A stretch of 64,000 nt of DNA from Corynebacterium atrinae (lineage in GTDB: Bacteria > Actinomycetota > Actinomycetes > Mycobacteriales > Mycobacteriaceae). Location: NCBI RefSeq assembly GCF_030408455.1, contig NZ_CP046977.1, positions 1,116,001-1,180,000 on the forward strand, read 5' to 3'. Made by a program: the position numbers and the translations under genes. Shown one piece after another: positions 62,905 through 64,000 of this stretch. Each line of letters opens with the position of its first letter. Within the stretch, counting starts at the first letter, position 1. Below the pieces are notes generated by a model that was not told where the DNA came from, searched no databases, and saw only the letters and a list, made by a program, of their open reading frames with translations.

Positions 62905-64000
62905 TCACCGACCTTTGATCGACGTGGCAGTGGTCGCAGCCACCGCCTGTTTCATGTGTGAAAGCAACTGGATTGCTAAATCTCTACGCAATTCACGGTG
63001 GAACCTCTGGTTGGAGTAAGACCGAAGGCAGGCGTAACACGAGGTGTCCTCGCCACAGCCGCAGTCGGATACGCGCCGAATCGCCGCATCTAGTACTTCT
63101 GGGAATGCTTCCCTGACCTTACGGGTGATGCCAGCGCCGCCCGGGACTGCATCGAAAAGAACCATTGTTGGAATACCGTCGTACGTTGACATGGTTCCGT
63201 TGAAGTCGTCGCGGTTGATCTCGAGCACTTCGGACGCAGCTTCGAGGAGTGCGTACATCGCCGGCCGCCAGTCAGCGTAGTCAGATTGGAGAAATGTTGG
63301 GACGGAGATCTGGGTGATATCTGTCTGATAAGTGTGTCCCAACGAACGAACCATTAGCCAGCTGCTACACGACTTTTGAGTCCGCGGATTGGTGTGCTCT
63401 TTGGGCCTCGCTCCTTCGACGGGTGCTGCGAATCCACATGTTTCGCAATACCAATAGCCGCGTTGATTCGAACCGGTCTCGAGTGCGCCCATTTCCGTCC
63501 GAACGGAGGAACGGACGAGCACCAACGTTTTCTCAGTGCTTTCCATATCAGCGTATTCGTCCACAGTAGAGTCCTCACCAAATTTCTGGACGAACTCGAT
63601 CCGCCCCCACTGACGCCGTGGTGGTGACATCCCAACACTGCGAGGTGTCTTTTTGGCTACGAAACCGTAAGTGGGGATGAGGAACTTTCTCTTAGACGTC
63701 ACTGGTAGTTCGGCGTTGCAGCGGGAGCATTTGGCACCGTCCTGGAATTCCTCCAAAGAGGTCTGGATATGCCGACAATGTGGGCATTCTGCCCAGCTCC
63801 AGCTGTGTAGCTTCTTGCCAGGCAGGTGACGGATCCCGGCAGACTCCCATACCATTCCGCCTGCGACCACTTGCGTTCCGGGGGCGTAATCGCTGATGGC
63901 CAAGAGCAGATCCCGTGACAGGTTAATCTTGCTTCCCTCATTGGTGAAGTTCGTCTGCAGGTCGACGGTGTCGACCGGGAAGCTGTACTTGGGTAACAGG
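62905..64000 (-). CDS. DUF1998 domain protein, C-terminal part (runs off the window)
   Basis: 365 codons are visible and the frame is open to the window edge (LLPKYSFPVDTVDLQTNF upstream of the first internal ATG). Zinc-ribbon Cys pairs ECPHCRHIQ and CSRCNAEL, then YCETCGFAAP, and the DUF1998 signature LFDAVPGGAGITRKVREAF followed by DCGCGEDTSCYACLRSYSNQ. DUF1998 forms the C-terminal part of DEAD/DEAH helicases such as MrfA and of DrmB in DISARM. Which one this is depends on the missing N-terminus. Confidence 0.8.
   Translation of the reverse strand, partial: LLPKYSFPVDTVDLQTNFTNEGSKINLSRDLLLAISDYAPGTQVVAGGMVWESAGIRHLPGKKLHSWSWAECPHCRHIQTSLEEFQDGAKCSRCNAELPVTSKRKFLIPTYGFVAKKTPRSVGMSPPRRQWGRIEFVQKFGEDSTVDEYADMESTEKTLVLVRSSVRTEMGALETGSNQRGYWYCETCGFAAPVEGARPKEHTNPRTQKSCSSWLMVRSLGHTYQTDITQISVPTFLQSDYADWRPAMYALLEAASEVLEINRDDFNGTMSTYDGIPTMVLFDAVPGGAGITRKVREAFPEVLDAAIRRVSDCGCGEDTSCYACLRSYSNQRFHRELRRDLAIQLLSHMKQAVAATTATSIKGR

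Overview
The window is chromosomal DNA from a Corynebacterium (Actinobacteria). It is GC-rich, and its gene order follows the part of the Corynebacterium glutamicum chromosome that runs from ilvBNC through serA, leuB, odx, gltX, ltbR-leuCD, gpsA-ddl-thiL-ung-recG, coaD, polA, rpsA, ptsG and coaE to uvrB. Many genes have a TAnnnT -10 box 6-8 bases before the start codon and no ribosome binding site, as expected for leaderless mRNAs in this genus. The species cannot be decided from the sequence alone.

Layout. 1-2060: 3' end of ilvB, then ilvN and ilvC, closed by two hairpins. 2100-4330: accessory patch with an IS3-family element lying in a broken DUF222-type gene and a perfect 17-bp palindrome. 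4386-8748: three-gene NrtA/SsuABC-like ABC importer behind a McbR-like sulfur operator, then a DUF262 protein. 8862-16964: serA; a GntR-controlled unit (MHS transporter and ornithine cyclodeaminase-like enzyme); an OsmC / DszC-like monooxygenase / flavin reductase operon; leuB. 17020-25959: lipoprotein, cNMP/CBS nucleotidyltransferase, DnaQ-like exonuclease, Odx-type enzyme, methyltransferase, isochorismate synthase, gltX, and a DUF2975/XRE pair.

26000-28630 is the most rearranged stretch. It holds tRNA-Gln, two identical tRNA-Glu genes separated by a structured, transposon-like remnant, a LysE exporter between two ~135-bp direct repeats, and an inverted 37-bp copy of the tRNA-Glu 3' end. 28633-48071 is mostly core: ltbR divergent from leuCD, MutT1-like hydrolase, gpsA, ddl, a duplicated DUF3515 protein, thiL, ung, a FakA-like protein, recG, a PadR/HAAS/CPBP cassette, a small biotinyl-like protein, rsmD, coaD, a TauE-type permease, a polar amino-acid ABC importer and a DUF368 protein. 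48277-49850 has a frameshifted ATP-grasp gene, a third copy of the palindromic repeat and a tRNA-Leu(CAA) of class I size. 49979-62715 holds polA, a three-gene HAD/SRPBCC/methyltransferase operon, rpsA, ptsG, coaE, a nitrobindin-like gene, uvrB and two universal stress proteins. The window ends inside a DUF1998 protein of a type common in helicase-linked and DISARM-like defence loci.

Themes. Branched-chain amino acid synthesis (ilvBNC, leuB, leuCD, ltbR) is spread over 30 kb. The importer at 4.4-6.8 kb and the flavin operon at 13.8-15.9 kb could together scavenge organosulfur; this rests on motif matches and family resemblance. The least explained signal is a family of 75-bp inverted-repeat elements (27190, 28491 and 49530) that share terminal repeats, a 22-bp core and exact length while the spacers differ.
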